Of a DNA stretch of 64,000 nucleotides, positions 43,200 through 53,067 are shown piece by piece. Origin of the DNA: Symbiodinium kawagutii (taxonomy: Eukaryota > Sar > Dinophyceae > Suessiales > Symbiodiniaceae). Position 1 is the stretch's first letter. Each line of letters opens with the position of its first letter. The notes beneath the pieces were generated by a model, which was not told where the DNA came from, searched no databases, and was given only the letters and a program-made list of their open reading frames with translations. The stretch lies in assembly GCA_009767595.1 (NCBI GenBank), contig VSDK01012891.1, forward strand, positions 255,152 to 319,151. Reading direction: 5' to 3'. Position numbers and translations under genes: made by a program.

Positions 43200-44110
43200 C
43201 ATGGCAAAAAATGTGTCCCACATTGAATTTTGGCACAGCAAAAGCCTTGTTCCCAAATCCACTTCTAATCGCAGAAATTGTAAATATGATCTAACACTGA
43301 ATTTGGGCAAAGGAAAAACTGATGTTGCTAAAACCTATGTAAACCCCAGCCATTGGCTTCGCAATTGACCAGCATGAGGCTAACGAAGCCTAAATGACGC
43401 TCTCGTAAATTCTTTGAACTCTGATATGGGTTTGCTATGGAATTCTATTGGTTTATTATGAGCCGAAGAAGGCGAAACATCTTGCAGAAATCTGTTCAGT
43501 CCTATGTCCATGGACCATGCCTAAACCTTTTACTTTTTTTTGCTTTCCGATGAGTCCAACACTGAATCTAGGTATAGCAGCAGGTAGCGTGCATAAACTT
43601 TTTCTAAACCTCATTTATCTCAGCAATGGGTCGATATGAACTAGACACTAAATTTAGACACAGCAAAAGGCACAGTTCTTAAACGTATATATGTATGTAA
43701 ATCCTACTTATCACCCAAGCAATTGCCCAAAATGAGTTCAACATAGCCGAACTAATCTCCTCAAACGTCCTTTGAGTCTTTACACAGTTTTTCTATCGTA
43801 TGCTCTTGGCCTTTGCTAAGCCTAAGGACCGGACACGCTCAAGGATATTTGTTTTAAGACCCATGCGCGTGGACCTTTGAAAGGTTTTTGTTTCAAACCT
43901 TATTTAACCTCTATTTATCGCGGCAATGTCTTAATATGATCCTTAGTTGATTTTAGGCGTAGCAAAAATCGTTGTTTCTAACCCCCAAACCACATTTGTC
44001 ACCTTAGCAATTGTCCTACTTGAGCCCAACATAGCATCACCAATCTCCTGAGACATCCTTTGAGCTTTTACATGGGTCTTATATGGTATGCTGTTGCCCT
44101 CTGCCAGGGC
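43200..44110 (+). repeat. Degenerate ~300-bp tandem repeat, three units
   Basis: Blocks near 43345-43440, 43705-43815 and 44000-44105 align: AGCAATTG...CAACATAGC...ATCTCCT...TCCTTTGAG...TATGGTATGCT. Each is preceded by CTGAATTT/TTAGRC..AGCAAAA words. Strongly diverged, so old. Confidence 0.5.
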
Positions 44111-44297
44111 AATTTTTGCCCATTTTGGGCCTGCAGTGGGTAACTTGGAGAGACCTAACGAATCATGAGCCGACTTCATTCTGGTTCATGATTCGTTTGT
44201 GGTCGTTTTAGGGGCTTTGTTCAGTGCGTGATGGGGTTACTTTGAGCTGCTTCAAGTCAATTTTTGTCCATTCTGGGGCCTATGATGGATGACTGGA

Positions 44298-44392
44298 CAC
44301 AACTGACACAGTTGACACGGTTGACACGTTTGACAGAGTTGACACGGTTGACATCAACTGTGTCAACTGTGTCAATTGTGTCAACTGTGTCT
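44298..44392 (+). repeat. Inverted 9-bp minisatellite, locus 2
   Basis: Left arm (44298-44352) of GTTGACACA/GTTGACACG units, directly followed by a right arm (44354-44392) of CAACTGTGT units; arms nearly touch, giving a long hairpin. Confidence 0.8.
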
Positions 44393-44399
44393 GCTAGGT

Positions 44400-44770
44400 T
44401 TCAGTGACCCACTTTGCGGTCGCAGTGGAGTGTTTGATATTTTTGACTCACAGTGCCGTGCACTTTTTGCACATCTCATCTTCCAAAAGTGTCTTGAGAA
44501 TGACGATTTTCCGCGATTTTGATGTGCAAAAAACTGCGTTTCGCCACCGCGGGGTGCCATTTTGGCGCAGTGGAAAATCAATTGGTTACAACCTTTGCAC
44601 CAAGGAGGTGGTGGTCATTTTCAGGGCTCTATCCAAGTGTCAAATTTCAGTCACAGCATTTTGCACGCACTTCTTGTCAGTCACACACACACACATCTTT
44701 GATCTTCTCTCGAACACGCTGCTTCAACTTCGGACGTTTCACTTCCAAATTTCCTTCCTTAAAAACCATC
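44400..44770. other. Coding-like but unassigned stretch
   Basis: A plus frame stays open for over 120 codons (FDVQKTAFRHRGVPFWRSG) and two others for shorter runs. The composition and the lack of borders suggest a diverged repeat rather than an exon. Confidence 0.25.
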
Positions 44771-44820
44771 ATTGAAAACGAAAACAGGCCAGGCTTTCAC
44801 GGGTTGTTGGCCTAGGCAAC

Positions 44821-45003
44821 CTGCGCCCATCTTCCCACGGTTCTCGCCTGCAGGTACCGCACTTCTTCCTCGAGCCGTCGCAGCTTCTGCGTGGCTTCCG
44901 CGCAATAGGAGCAGCCCTGCGGTGGGGCAGCGGAGCAGGGTGCCCTGGGCGATGCCCTGGGGGATGCCCTGGGGATGCCCGGGGGATGCCCTGGGACGAT
45001 GCT
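44821..45003 (-). CDS. Exon with CxxC and coiled coil
   Basis: Acceptor-like CGCCTAGTAG near 45004, donor GTTGCC (44820-44819) after GCGCAG. The minus frame has a Pro/Ala/Arg-rich first half from a degenerate GGGCATCCC repeat (PGIPRASPRASPRAP), then GCSYCAEATQKLRRLEEEVR and YLQARTVGRWAQ: a C-x-x-C pair next to a heptad-like helix, probably a short coiled coil. This C-x-Y-C plus coiled-coil combination occurs, to my memory, in other unnamed dinoflagellate proteins. Function unknown. Confidence 0.7.
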
Positions 45004-45545
45004 ACTAGGCGAGCCACATCCAGTGGTGCCGCGGGAGTTGGATTTTAATTCTGGGTAGGATCGGGGGTAGACATGGTGAACACGGTTAGAATAGACAAGG
45101 CCAGCAATTTAAATTGGTCTATGGCCTACCTAACAAGCTGTTTAGATCCACCCTTTGCCTGGTACTTACCCCAGTTATAGACCAACGGCTACAGCTGACT
45201 TGGCTGATGGCACCGTCTTAACGTTCATTCTAAGCTGGGCGAAGTTCAGCAATCCATGGTGTACCCCACGGGCTGTTTCTCGATCATCGTTCATCATCAG
45301 CCATGAATGCACTCACCATTCTTAGCCAAGGCCTTACACTCACTGCTTCCACTATTTCCATTGCGCACTACTTGGGTGTGGCCAAGGGTTAGTCTGACAT
45401 AAACATGTTTAGTTGCACCCTCTGAGGTAGCAGTTCATTAACCCCCAGACTAACCACGGTGAAAGTTAATAGATACGATCTCTGGGGATGCTTACCTCAA
45501 TGATGGGGCTGGCTCCAATGTGTGGCTCCATATGGGCTGGCTACA

Positions 45546-45874
45546 CTAACTCGCAGGGGTCCGCTCCGTAAACCGGATACTGTGCTTGTTCAATGGCTGG
45601 TTCAATGACAGGTAGTTGGTCAATCGTGGCAATTCAGTAAGTTCAAGTGACTTAAGTATCTGGAATTGGTCCCAATCATGGCTAATTAGTTGGCAAAATT
45701 GGTCAGAACTTTGGCGAATGGGTTGAAATAACTGGAAGTTGGGACTTGACCAGATTGTTTTGGCGTTTCCTGTCCACGAACCTTCCTGGTGGAACTGCAG
45801 CCACGTGTCATGGTGTGACCCAAAATGATCAGCACGGCATCGCAAACATCGGTGACCATTGAAGTTCTCACCAT
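45546..45874 (-). CDS. Possible exon, two frames
   Basis: Minus frames read RADHFGSHHDTWLQFHQEGS, and upstream MVRTSMVTDVCDAVLIILGH, TRKVRGQETPKQSGQVPTSS. Overlapping frames mean the border lies around 45700-45800. Confidence 0.3.
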
Positions 45875-45928
45875 CGATATTCAGCCGTTACTTGCGGGAA
45901 TGGACTAATGAGTTCATGGCTATATACC

Positions 45929-45985
45929 GGTTGGTGGGTGGTTTCAAGCCCTATGAAAAATATGCGTCAACCAACCGTTTGTGAA
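45929..45985 (+). mobile_element. Family C mini-element, copy 3
   Basis: GGTTGGTGGGTGGTTTCAAG to TGCGTCAACCAACC around CCCTATGAAAAATA. Confidence 0.5.
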
Positions 45986-46106
45986 TAGTTGCTAGGGAAA
46001 AGAACAAATGTTTTGCGCAAAGCACCAGCCAGCGATGCCGATCCACCTACCATTGCGGTAGCCAAAGCCACAGCCATCGACCTTCACGGTCTCCCAAACC
46101 AACCCC

Positions 46107-46606
46107 TCAGTGCCGGTCCTGTTCGAGCGTCACATCCATTGGCGCCTTGTGGCTGGTGAACACCAGCGGTGGGGCTGTCCAGTGCCATGGATACGAGCTC
46201 TGGTGGTCAATCGGTGCTGGGAAGATTTTGGAATCATGGCATTTTGATATTTTGCATACCATGACTGTATATAATTTTTGCAAGCATCTTTGTTGATATA
46301 TCATGGGGGATTTTGTGTGCAACACATTGCCTGACCATAGGAAAGACCTGAAAATCGTCCCAAGATTCGTGCACGATTCCACAAGGATCATAGACTTTCG
46401 AGTCCCTGGTGCAGTTCCATGGACGACCACGGGACTTGTTGTCTCCGTAGATAGCCCCTTAGTAGGTTCCGTAGCTTTGCCCTGCATCCCTTTGTTGTTC
46501 GACAAAGGTCCAACTCGTGGGAGCTGTACTTCTCCATTTTAAGGATTGTCAGCACAACCAATCGGCTCATGATTACATACATTTGTATATAATTAAAAAT
46601 ATACAT
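46107..46606 (-). CDS. Coding-like block, frame uncertain
   Basis: Three minus frames are open in part: GLSTETTSPVVVHGTAPGTR; GDNKSRGRPWNCTRDSKVYD then GIVHESWDDFQVFPMVRQCV; and MEKYSSHELDLCRTTKGC. The second looks most natural. No domain recognised. Confidence 0.35.
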
Positions 46607-46621
46607 ATATATATATATATT
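46603..46621 (+). repeat. (AT)n microsatellite
   Basis: Pure TA dinucleotide run followed by ATATGT-rich sequence. Confidence 0.85.
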
Positions 46622-47095
46622 TACTTAAATATGTTTATATGTACAGATATCTGCAAAAAGGTCAACATCTCTATGTCCAAACACTTCTACAATCGCTAGG
46701 AGCCAAACATTGTACGATTGAGCATGGGATGGGTGCACAGATTTGTAAACGTCATGATGTACATCTATTTATCCGCTACTTGGGTCTGCACTTGCGGTCT
46801 GGGATGCAACCATGGTTCGTTGCACCCTATGAGCGGTAGCAGTGACCCCAAACCAACCATGGCTTGAAAGCTACCAGTTGCAGGCACTGGTAGTTACACC
46901 GTGAACCACATCAAGTTGTCTGAACCATTCGCCGTATGCCTACAAGGTTGGGCCCCCCAAACGCTATAACTTGGTGCAACTAAGGCCATTTCCCTAGCTA
47001 GTTACATCTACCATTTGCCTGCTAGTTACCCTAGTTATAAACCCACTTGTAGGTATGGTTGGTTTATAACTAGTTATAAACTTACAGCTAGTTAT

Positions 47096-47196
47096 GGTGG
47101 TTTCTCAAAATAGGGGTACCCCTAAATCATCCATTATTAACCATTATTAGTAATAAACCAACCATTTTTTGGGGTTCCCTATTTTAAGAAACCACC
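47096..47196 (+). mobile_element. TIR element family B, copy 5
   Basis: GGTGGTTTCTCAAAATAGGG to TATTTTAAGAAACCACC, flanked by TTAT on both sides (47092-47095, 47197-47200). The clearest copy of the family. Confidence 0.75.
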
Positions 47197-47456
47197 TTAT
47201 AAACTGGGCCCTGATTCTGGGGCCACCTTGTAGTTCTCCAACTCATGACGTGCCAGGCCCACCGATGAGATCTATCCGCCACCCATTACGCGGCTCACCG
47301 CAAGGGTGGCCTGAGAAGGTCGCTGGTTCGCGATGGGAGGAGCACCGGGGTCAGCAGTGTCCTGATGCTTGGGCCAGCAACGGTACCAGTTCTGGCAAAT
47401 GTAGCGCTATAAAATGGCGATTCTTCAGCAACTTATACCCTCCTGCGAACTAATTT
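47186..47456 (+). CDS. Possible plus exon beginning inside element B copy 5
   Basis: After the element's TTTTAAG a plus frame reads NHLINWALILGPPCSSPTHD, PGPPMRSIRHPLRGSPQGWP, EHRGQQCPDAWASNGTSSGK, ending TAA at 47456 within a family E element. Natural composition, but no coding partner is found upstream of the element. Confidence 0.4.
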
Positions 47457-47538
47457 GGAAGCATATAACTACCAATTTCTAGAGGTAAAACCACTATAAG
47501 CTGTGGATTTTCCACTTCCAGGTTTGTTTACCAGAGTG
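47438..47538 (+). mobile_element. Family E TIR element, copy 2
   Basis: CCCTCCTGCGAACTAATTTGG and CCAGGTTTGTTTACCAGAGTG form inverted ends; TA flanks both sides (47436-47437, 47539-47540). Confidence 0.55.
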
Positions 47539-47723
47539 TACCTGCTAGGGACCCGAGCTCGTAAGAGCTCATGGTGGGTGATCAATTCGTGGCACTGCAG
47601 TTGATGACTGAGAATGGATACTGGCGAAAAGTAACAATTGCGCAATGCTGGTGAATTTGTGGCGACGTTGAGTAATGCTTTTCATTGTTGATGCACTCAC
47701 CTGAGATGAAAGCCAGATGAACT

Positions 47724-47895
47724 TTGATGAAAGCCAGATGTTTCTCACGATTTCATGGCAGCCGTGCTCCTCTTGCATGGCATGTTGAAGGTCCATCAAA
47801 GCTCATTGCAACGGGAGGTATTCCTTGGACAGCAGTGCATGGTCAAGCGCTATTCGCGTTTGTGATAAACGGCATGGGTAGGTTAACAATGGGAA
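47724..47895 (+). CDS. Weak coding-like frame, strand unresolved
   Basis: Plus: RAPLAWHVEGPSKLIATGGI and PWTAVHGQALFAFVINGMG, then GTAGGT. Minus: HAMQEEHGCHEIVRNIWLSS. Neither has an acceptor that stands out. Confidence 0.3.
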
Positions 47896-48398
47896 AGCGG
47901 GATAGTGGTAAATAACATTGATTGATAAGGGTTTGTGGGGTTTCTTCATCCACCGTTCTTGGCTGATTGTTATTTATGCTTGATGATTTTCGATGATGGC
48001 GGACAGCAGGAGAGAATCGTGTATGGCACAAAAGGAACGAGGGTGCAAGTGAAGCCCCGCTGCTGGCGAGCAATTTTGGTGGTGACATAGCATATCTAGC
48101 ATGCAAAGGAACGGCAAAGTTCTATAGGTAGTTGGGTCAGCATACCCAGGTTCACTTTGAGTAAGTTCACTCAGGTAGCTTGCATACCTAATGAATTGAA
48201 GAGGTACACTACTGTGCACAATCCGGTATACCACATCTTAGTGCTCAAATACCCCTCTATATTCACCAACCTAATTTGGTTGCGCATTTGAATTCCAGCG
48301 CGCGGTCCCCATGTTGTGGGTTGCTTCATATCCATAGTTTTGGTACCATAACACTCCAGTAGATGGTTTTTTCTCTCGGAATTTGGACCAAGCATCAT
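47843..48398 (-). CDS. Coding-like block with frame changes
   Basis: Minus frames in order: ERKNHLLECYGTKTMDMKQP; PLQFIRYASYLSELTQSEPG with LPFLCMLDMLCHHQNCSPAA; then SPPKLLASSGASLAPSFLLC. Each is acceptable but they overlap in different frames, implying splicing or frameshifts. Product unknown. Confidence 0.35.
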
Positions 48399-48491
48399 TC
48401 CACTTAGGTTGATCTGCTAATCTCAATCTGCTATGGTTCACAGAATTCATGGGTGTATCTACTAATGACTACTCTTCACGCTCGAGAATAG

Positions 48492-48599
48492 GGCTGTGGG
48501 TCAAAATCCTGTACCCCTGGTTCCCATTAACCATTGCTTTGCCTATTATGGTTGGTTATTATCCCTAGAAAATTGGTCGGTTAATATTGACCCATAGCC
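48492..48599 (+). mobile_element. TIR element family A, copy 6
   Basis: GGCTGTGGGTCAAAATCCTG to TTGACCCATAGCC, flanked by ATAG on both sides (48488-48491, 48600-48603). Confidence 0.75.
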
Positions 48600-49142
48600 A
48601 TAGGACTACACCACGGAACGTGAAAGACTTCGTTGGACAAATGTTGGGACCCTGGACCGGTGTTCGTCGGGTCCGGACCCTGGAGATGCTTTGATTTGGT
48701 GGAGTCGACTTAGCCATTGGGACCCCAAGCTGTTATGGTTGGTTAATGCTAAACATTGGGATTACTAAGCAATACTAGGGGATATACCATCTGTAACGAT
48801 TGGTTTATTTCTATGAATTGGTATTAAGCTGGATGAGAACTGGGAGTACCCCTATTTTGAGAAACACACATTTTGGTCAACAAATTAACCAGAACCATAA
48901 TCAGTGAGGTGACCCTCCTTGAAAATGAAGGAACTTAATACACCCATGTCGTGAATACATATACGCTCAGAGTGAATACATGTACGCTCAGAGCATCAGG
49001 ATATCATGAAACAATACGAACCATAACACAACTGGAATGCTTCATGATTCAATCGCAATGATATCTTTACTGGGCTTATCCAAATCTCTAAATTTCGTAG
49101 GGGGGCAACCCTTCCCTCCAAGTCTCCTAGTGCTCCCTGCAG
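48600..49142. other. No supported gene
   Basis: Contains a family B right half at about 48838-48872 (ACCCCTATTTTGAGAAAC) and a tandem ACGCTCAGAG duplication near 48962-48990. Confidence 0.4.
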
Positions 49143-49299
49143 CTCACCATGGTCACTGCGGCCACCGTCGTCACTCCCCGCGGTGGTCACCGCTGGATTC
49201 GAGCGCCGAGCATCATTGAAGAACCGCGCAACGAGGAGTTGGCCCAGCTTCACCAAATCTTCCTGACAGCTGGGTGATGCGCTGGCGACTCTGGAGGTA
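49143..49299 (+). CDS. Plus-strand exon candidate(s) before a GTAAGC donor
   Basis: After CCTAGTGCTCCCTGCAG the plus frame reads LTMVTAATVVTPRGGHRWIR and APSIIEEPRNEELAQLHQIF, TGA at 49277. Just beyond, another acceptor (TCTTCCTGACAG) precedes LGDALATLE and a consensus GTAAGC. The minus strand over the same DNA is open too (VKLGQLLVARFFNDARRSNP), so strand is not certain; the donor and the plus exon at 50312 favour plus. Confidence 0.4.
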
Positions 49300-49303
49300 A
49301 GCC

Positions 49304-49750
49304 ATGCATCATGGAACAAATTCACATGATGAACTTCACAAAATCTTTGACTTGAATGAAGCTTTTCCATCTTTCGTTAATAACACGTTGAACTGTAATG
49401 AAGGAAAGACGCCGAAAACACACCTCTATTTCATGGTGAAAAGAATGGAAAAAGGACATATTTCATGGGGAAAATCCGCGGAAGGAAGTCGCCAGGCGGA
49501 TTACAACTTGTTGCTTCAAAGACATGTGTTGCAAGGTTTCAATTGGCCCACCTGGGTACTTTGATGTCGCCCAAACAGACAATAGTCACCACCAACGATC
49601 AGAACAACAACCACATAAAGAAGAGAAGAAAAGCAACATCAACAGCAATAGCAGCGACAACGAGTACAGGGACAACGACAGCAGCAAGAACGACAGCAGC
49701 AACAACAACAGTCGACTCGAGCGTAGTCGAAGATATGAAGGACACTGAGC
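49304..49750 (+). CDS. Coding-like plus-strand block with Ser/Asn-rich repeat
   Basis: Two plus frames: LHKIFDLNEAFPSFVNNTLN with SWGKSAEGSRQADYNLLLQR, then PGYFDVAQTDNSHHQRSEQQ followed by an Asn/Ser/Asp-rich tract from a CAA/CAG-type repeat (SNSSDNEYRDNDSSKNDSSN). Low-complexity linkers of this kind are common in eukaryotes. Borders unresolved. Confidence 0.4.
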
Positions 49751-49899
49751 GGTTACGCAGCTACGAAATGTTGGTTTCCTGTTTGGTGGGTAGAAAGGCC
49801 AAGGCAGTCAGATTTGTGTAAGACTAGGAACACAACCAAATTTGAATGCACGAAGATATGGAGCGACAAAAGCACGTACTCAAGACAGCATATTCATAA

Positions 49900-50240
49900 A
49901 TGATAGGCACGCGCAACTGAATAGATGTATACACACACACATGTACTCACCATGTACATCTGCTTGTAAGAGAAGTATGTATGGCATGTACACAAGAGCG
50001 CTTATCATATGTAAACATGTATCTACCTACCATTGTGTAGATGAACCATGAATTTATGCATGTAGATGCATCTTTGTTTGCAGATGCGCGAATGCATGAA
50101 CGTAAAACAAACTACATTGATATGTATGCGGAGATGCATTTAAACATGCATGCAAGCAAACATGAATGCATGTAGATGTATGTAGATTAAAACACTTGAA
50201 TAGACATGCTTTTAAGCCATATCTAGCTACAATCAAACAT
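49900..50240. repeat. ATGTACATGCATG-rich low-complexity region
   Basis: Many ACATGTA, GCATGCA and ATGTAGATG words, similar to 58980-59340. Likely intronic. Confidence 0.5.
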
Positions 50241-50311
50241 AGTTAAAGTTACACCAACAGTTCTTTGGTTACTTAGTTAGATGCTTCGTTCGTCCGCCAA
50301 TTGGTTTGCAG

Positions 50312-50467
50312 TTGCCACAGGCGGAGCCAAAACCCACCGCAGCGACATCTGAGGCGCCTGTGGAGATGCTCTCAGCTGCTCTGCAGAGAGGGAAATGTAT
50401 CCCTGCACCAGCGGAGACACCTGGCGCGGATTGGAACAGCCGGGGATCAGCTCTTCCTGGTGCTTGA
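50312..50467 (+). CDS. Plus-strand terminal exon, 51 codons
   Basis: CCAATTGGTTTGCAG acceptor (AG at 50310-50311) then LPQAEPKPTAATSEAPVEML, SAALQRGKCIPAPAETPGAD and WNSRGSALPGA, TGA. Pro/Ala-rich with one helix; phase 0. Strong composition and acceptor. Probably the 3' end of a plus-strand gene whose upstream exons may include 49143-49750. Confidence 0.6.
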   Translation: MPQAEPKPTAATSEAPVEMLSAALQRGKCIPAPAETPGADWNSRGSALPGA

Positions 50468-50824
50468 TAGGGGTGGTTCGTTAATCTAGGCTTAACTAAC
50501 CATTCAAAGTGGTGTTTAAACCAGGTGAAACCTGGTGGTTCGTGATGGTGAATTAAGTGTTAACCTCAAACTTGAGGTCATGGCCAATCTAGGCTTCAAT
50601 CATGGTTTGCAAATCTTGTTATGCGGTGATGCTTCGTGATGCTTAACCTTGGTAAATTCAATGGAACCATCACCGAACCAAAGACTCAGCGATGCTCAAG
50701 AAACTATTTGCAATCAACCATCTATGCTGGAATCTTTGGTTAAGTGCATGAATCTTTCTATCAAGGTTCAGTGCTCAAAAACTATTTATAGTTAACCATT
50801 TCCCGTAACTATATGCCTATATGC

Positions 50825-51055
50825 CTAAAAAATGTCAGCAGTGGAAACATACAGTATTCCAGGAACGGTTCGTGAGGGTCTACTGAATGATGGTTCAGGG
50901 GGGATCCGGTCGTAAAGCCCCAGCTTCAGAATTGATGTTCGGCTGGCTACGAACAAGCATTGTACTACGCCAACAGGCCTACCTTGAGGGTCGCCAACCT
51001 CAACTTGTGGTGGAACCTGTAAAGGTGCAATGATAACTTGGACAATCTTCATCAT
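50825..51055 (-). CDS. Exon, ~75 codons, beta-rich
   Basis: A minus frame reads MMKIVQVIIAPLQVPPQVEV, GDPQGRPVGVVQCLFVASRT, SILKLGLYDRIPPEPSFSRP and SRTVPGILYVSTADIF to TAG. A good acceptor (TTGCACCTTTACAG) lies inside, directly before VPPQVEV, so the exon may start there. The TVPGILYV stretch recalls TIPGALYV in the exon at 53192, possibly repeated domains. Confidence 0.5.
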   Translation of the reverse strand: MMKIVQVIIAPLQVPPQVEVGDPQGRPVGVVQCLFVASRTSILKLGLYDRIPPEPSFSRPSRTVPGILYVSTADIF

Positions 51056-51401
51056 TGTATTATCATCGTTGCTAGTGCTGCGGTGAGGATACTGGTTAAT
51101 AATGGCTCATGGTTCGTGATGGTCGGGAATGCTGATCTACAGAAACGCATAGTAGTTCAAATGGGGAATCACACATTTGAGCCGTCTCGTTTTACAGACT
51201 CAGGATTACTTCTACCGGTGGCTTAATGGGTCCTTCCTGGGTCATCACACTGCCAGTAAACTAACAATTACCCCTGATGAACAAGTCAATCAACCAGAGT
51301 TTTGGTTCAAGGGGTTGATTCTATCGAAAATTCCGGGTTTTCACCATTGATTACAGGGGTATCCCAAGCATTTCAGTGAGTCACTTGGGTGTGAGTCCAT
51401 A

Positions 51402-51626
51402 TCATGTCCCGATACAATTGTTGCAGCTTTGGGATTTTCGCAAAAAGCAAACATATTCAGACTGTACCAGGATTCTTATTGTCTCTTCTATCCTAGCAAT
51501 GGTACATTGAATAAACATAAACAATCCCCGGTCCAACTTCAAAAGTAGCTGTTTCATCAGCCAATCGAAGGTATCTTTGAGGAAATGGATGACATTGACT
51601 ACTATTACCGATTCATTGTTAATCAT
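51402..51626 (-). CDS. Possible small frame with ATG
   Basis: MINNESVIVVNVIHFLKDTF, DWLMKQLLLKLDRGLFMFIQ, CTIARIEETIRILVQSEYVC, ending TGA. Amphipathic; borders unknown and another frame is partly open. Confidence 0.35.
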   Translation of the reverse strand: MINNESVIVVNVIHFLKDTFDWLMKQLLLKLDRGLFMFIQCTIARIEETIRILVQSEYVCFLRKSQSCNNCIGT

Positions 51627-51727
51627 TATTCATCATGATCAATCATTTTAATCACTATTAATCACTACTAATCATTATTCACCATTATTAATCACTACTA
51701 ATCATTATTCATCATCATTAATAATCA

Positions 51728-51934
51728 TCAAGAACTATCATTTACCCCAGCGGTCGTTAATCTCTCCAGTAGCTGTAGCCAATGTTGTCCGTGGCCGCCA
51801 CAAACTTCTGAACCTTCTTGCTTCAAAGGTTTTTGCACCCTTGTGGAAGATTTTTTTCCAATGACAGTTGAGATATGTACCTCGTGTCTACACCTTGTGG
51901 AAGAACGGGAAAAAACAACCAACTGGTGAGCCAC
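51728..51934 (-). CDS. Coding-like region with a possible 54-bp intron between direct repeats
   Basis: The minus frame reads AHQLVVFSRSSTRCRHEVHI, KSSTRVQKPLKQEGSEVCGG and HGQHWLQLLERLTTAGVND. An 11-bp direct repeat (minus CTTCCACAAGG) at 51903-51893 and 51849-51839 encloses a stretch starting GTGTAG and ending CACAAG; removing 54 bp keeps the frame. Confidence 0.45.
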   Translation of the reverse strand: MAHQLVVFSRSSTRCRHEVHISTVIGKKSSTRVQKPLKQEGSEVCGGHGQHWLQLLERLTTAGVNDSS

Positions 51935-51942
51935 TCAATCAC

Positions 51943-52130
51943 CAGCAGGGCACGACCAGGAACCGTGTAGCGGTTTCGATGACGACCTTGGGCGCCGACA
52001 GCTGGCTGCTCGAAACCCGAAGGGTTGGACGACCAATGGTTGACGCCTCGTCATCGACTGGCTCGTCCGACTTGCCATCTTCAGGCAGCGGAGAGCCCAA
52101 GTTGCGGGCTCTGCGAGTGCGGAGCACTTC
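51943..52130 (-). CDS. Putative exon, acidic
   Basis: Acceptor GGACCCCACCAACAG (AG at 52132-52131), donor GTGATT (51942-51941). Minus frame: EVLRTRRARNLGSPLPEDGK, SDEPVDDEASTIGRPTLRVS and APKVVIETATRFLVVPC. Its phase-0 start does not match the phase-2 end of the exon at 52263-52382, so one more exon or another splice site is needed between them. Confidence 0.55.
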
Positions 52131-52262
52131 CTGTTGGTGGGGTCCGTGGCGGGCTCAAAGTGGGCTCCGAGCAGTCAACTCGTGTGTTCAGAGCTATGAT
52201 ACAACGTAGTGCCAGGAAGGACCAGGGAGAACTGGTAAAAGTCCTACCGAAGGTTTACCTAC

Positions 52263-52382
52263 CGTTCTCTGCGGGACTTCATGAGCTCAGACTGTTGCCT
52301 CACAACCTCCCTGAGCTCCTGGATCTCTTGCGAAAGCCCAAAAAATTGATTGAACGCTTCAGTGATGCGGCCATGCTCTATC
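52263..52382 (-). CDS. Exon B, coiled-coil segment
   Basis: Acceptor CCATTTTCTCAG (AG at 52384-52383) and donor GTAGGT (52262-52261). Reads IEHGRITEAFNQFFGLSQEI and QELREVVRQQSELMKSRRER, a likely coiled coil. It begins with one base that completes the GG left by exon A (52536-52594), so the phases match exactly. Confidence 0.7.
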
Positions 52383-52535
52383 CTGAGAAAATGGATCCTA
52401 AGAAAATGGATGCAACATGAAAATTGGAATGGGTCTGCCCCACATGTGACAATGACGACAGCGTGTTGACAGCATGTTGGACAAGCTCCGGCAAACCCTC
52501 CCACACTGAACCAAACAGAGCAGCGACACATTCAC

Positions 52536-52594
52536 CCCTTCATGGACTTGCGCATTTTTTCCACTTGTTTGAAACCAGAGTCGCTGCGAGCCAT
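52536..52594 (-). CDS. Exon A, begins with ATG after CAG
   Basis: GTTGTTGGTTGGCAG directly precedes ATG on the minus strand; MARSDSGFKQVEKMRKSMK then GG and a GTGAATG donor at 52535. 59 bp, 19 codons plus two bases. Splicing to exon B removes a 153-bp GT-AG intron and gives KSMKGIEHGRITEAFNQF. AG-ATG may be the trans-splice site and start, or an internal border. Confidence 0.65.
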
Positions 52595-52939
52595 CTGCCA
52601 ACCAACAACCATTGACATTCCCATCCTCATGGCGGCGAGGAATGCAGCCAATGGCAAGCCGTCAATCATTGCTGATCATTATCCAACAAGAAATAGCCTG
52701 ACAGATTGTAGACAATTGGATAGTGATCAATCATGTAGATAATGATATTTGAGACAGTAATGATCTCTATCATGGGCAGCTTGGTGCATATCAATGGGGA
52801 TAAGGTACATCATCAATGAGTTACCAGTTCTCAAACAAGAGATGCTCTTTATATGTAATTTGCTCGTCACAAATTGTTGACATTGTTATAAATCCCTATT
52901 ATCAATCATTAAAAATATGGTCATATGATATGGTAGTTA

Positions 52940-53067
52940 CCCTCTGGTAAACTAACCTGGCAATGGATCTAATCTGGCAATGGATTTTGACCATGTTTTA
53001 TAGCGAAACCCAGGGAAAACACCAATCAATGGTTGATTTTCCATTGCCAGGTTAGTGTACCAGAGGG
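52940..53067 (+). mobile_element. Family E TIR element, copy 3
   Basis: 28-bp inverted repeats (52940-52967 and 53040-53067; they start CCCTCTGGTA and contain ACTAACCTGGCAATGGA) with one mismatch. TA flanks both sides, as in Tc1/mariner-type MITEs. 128 bp, no coding capacity. Confidence 0.75.
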
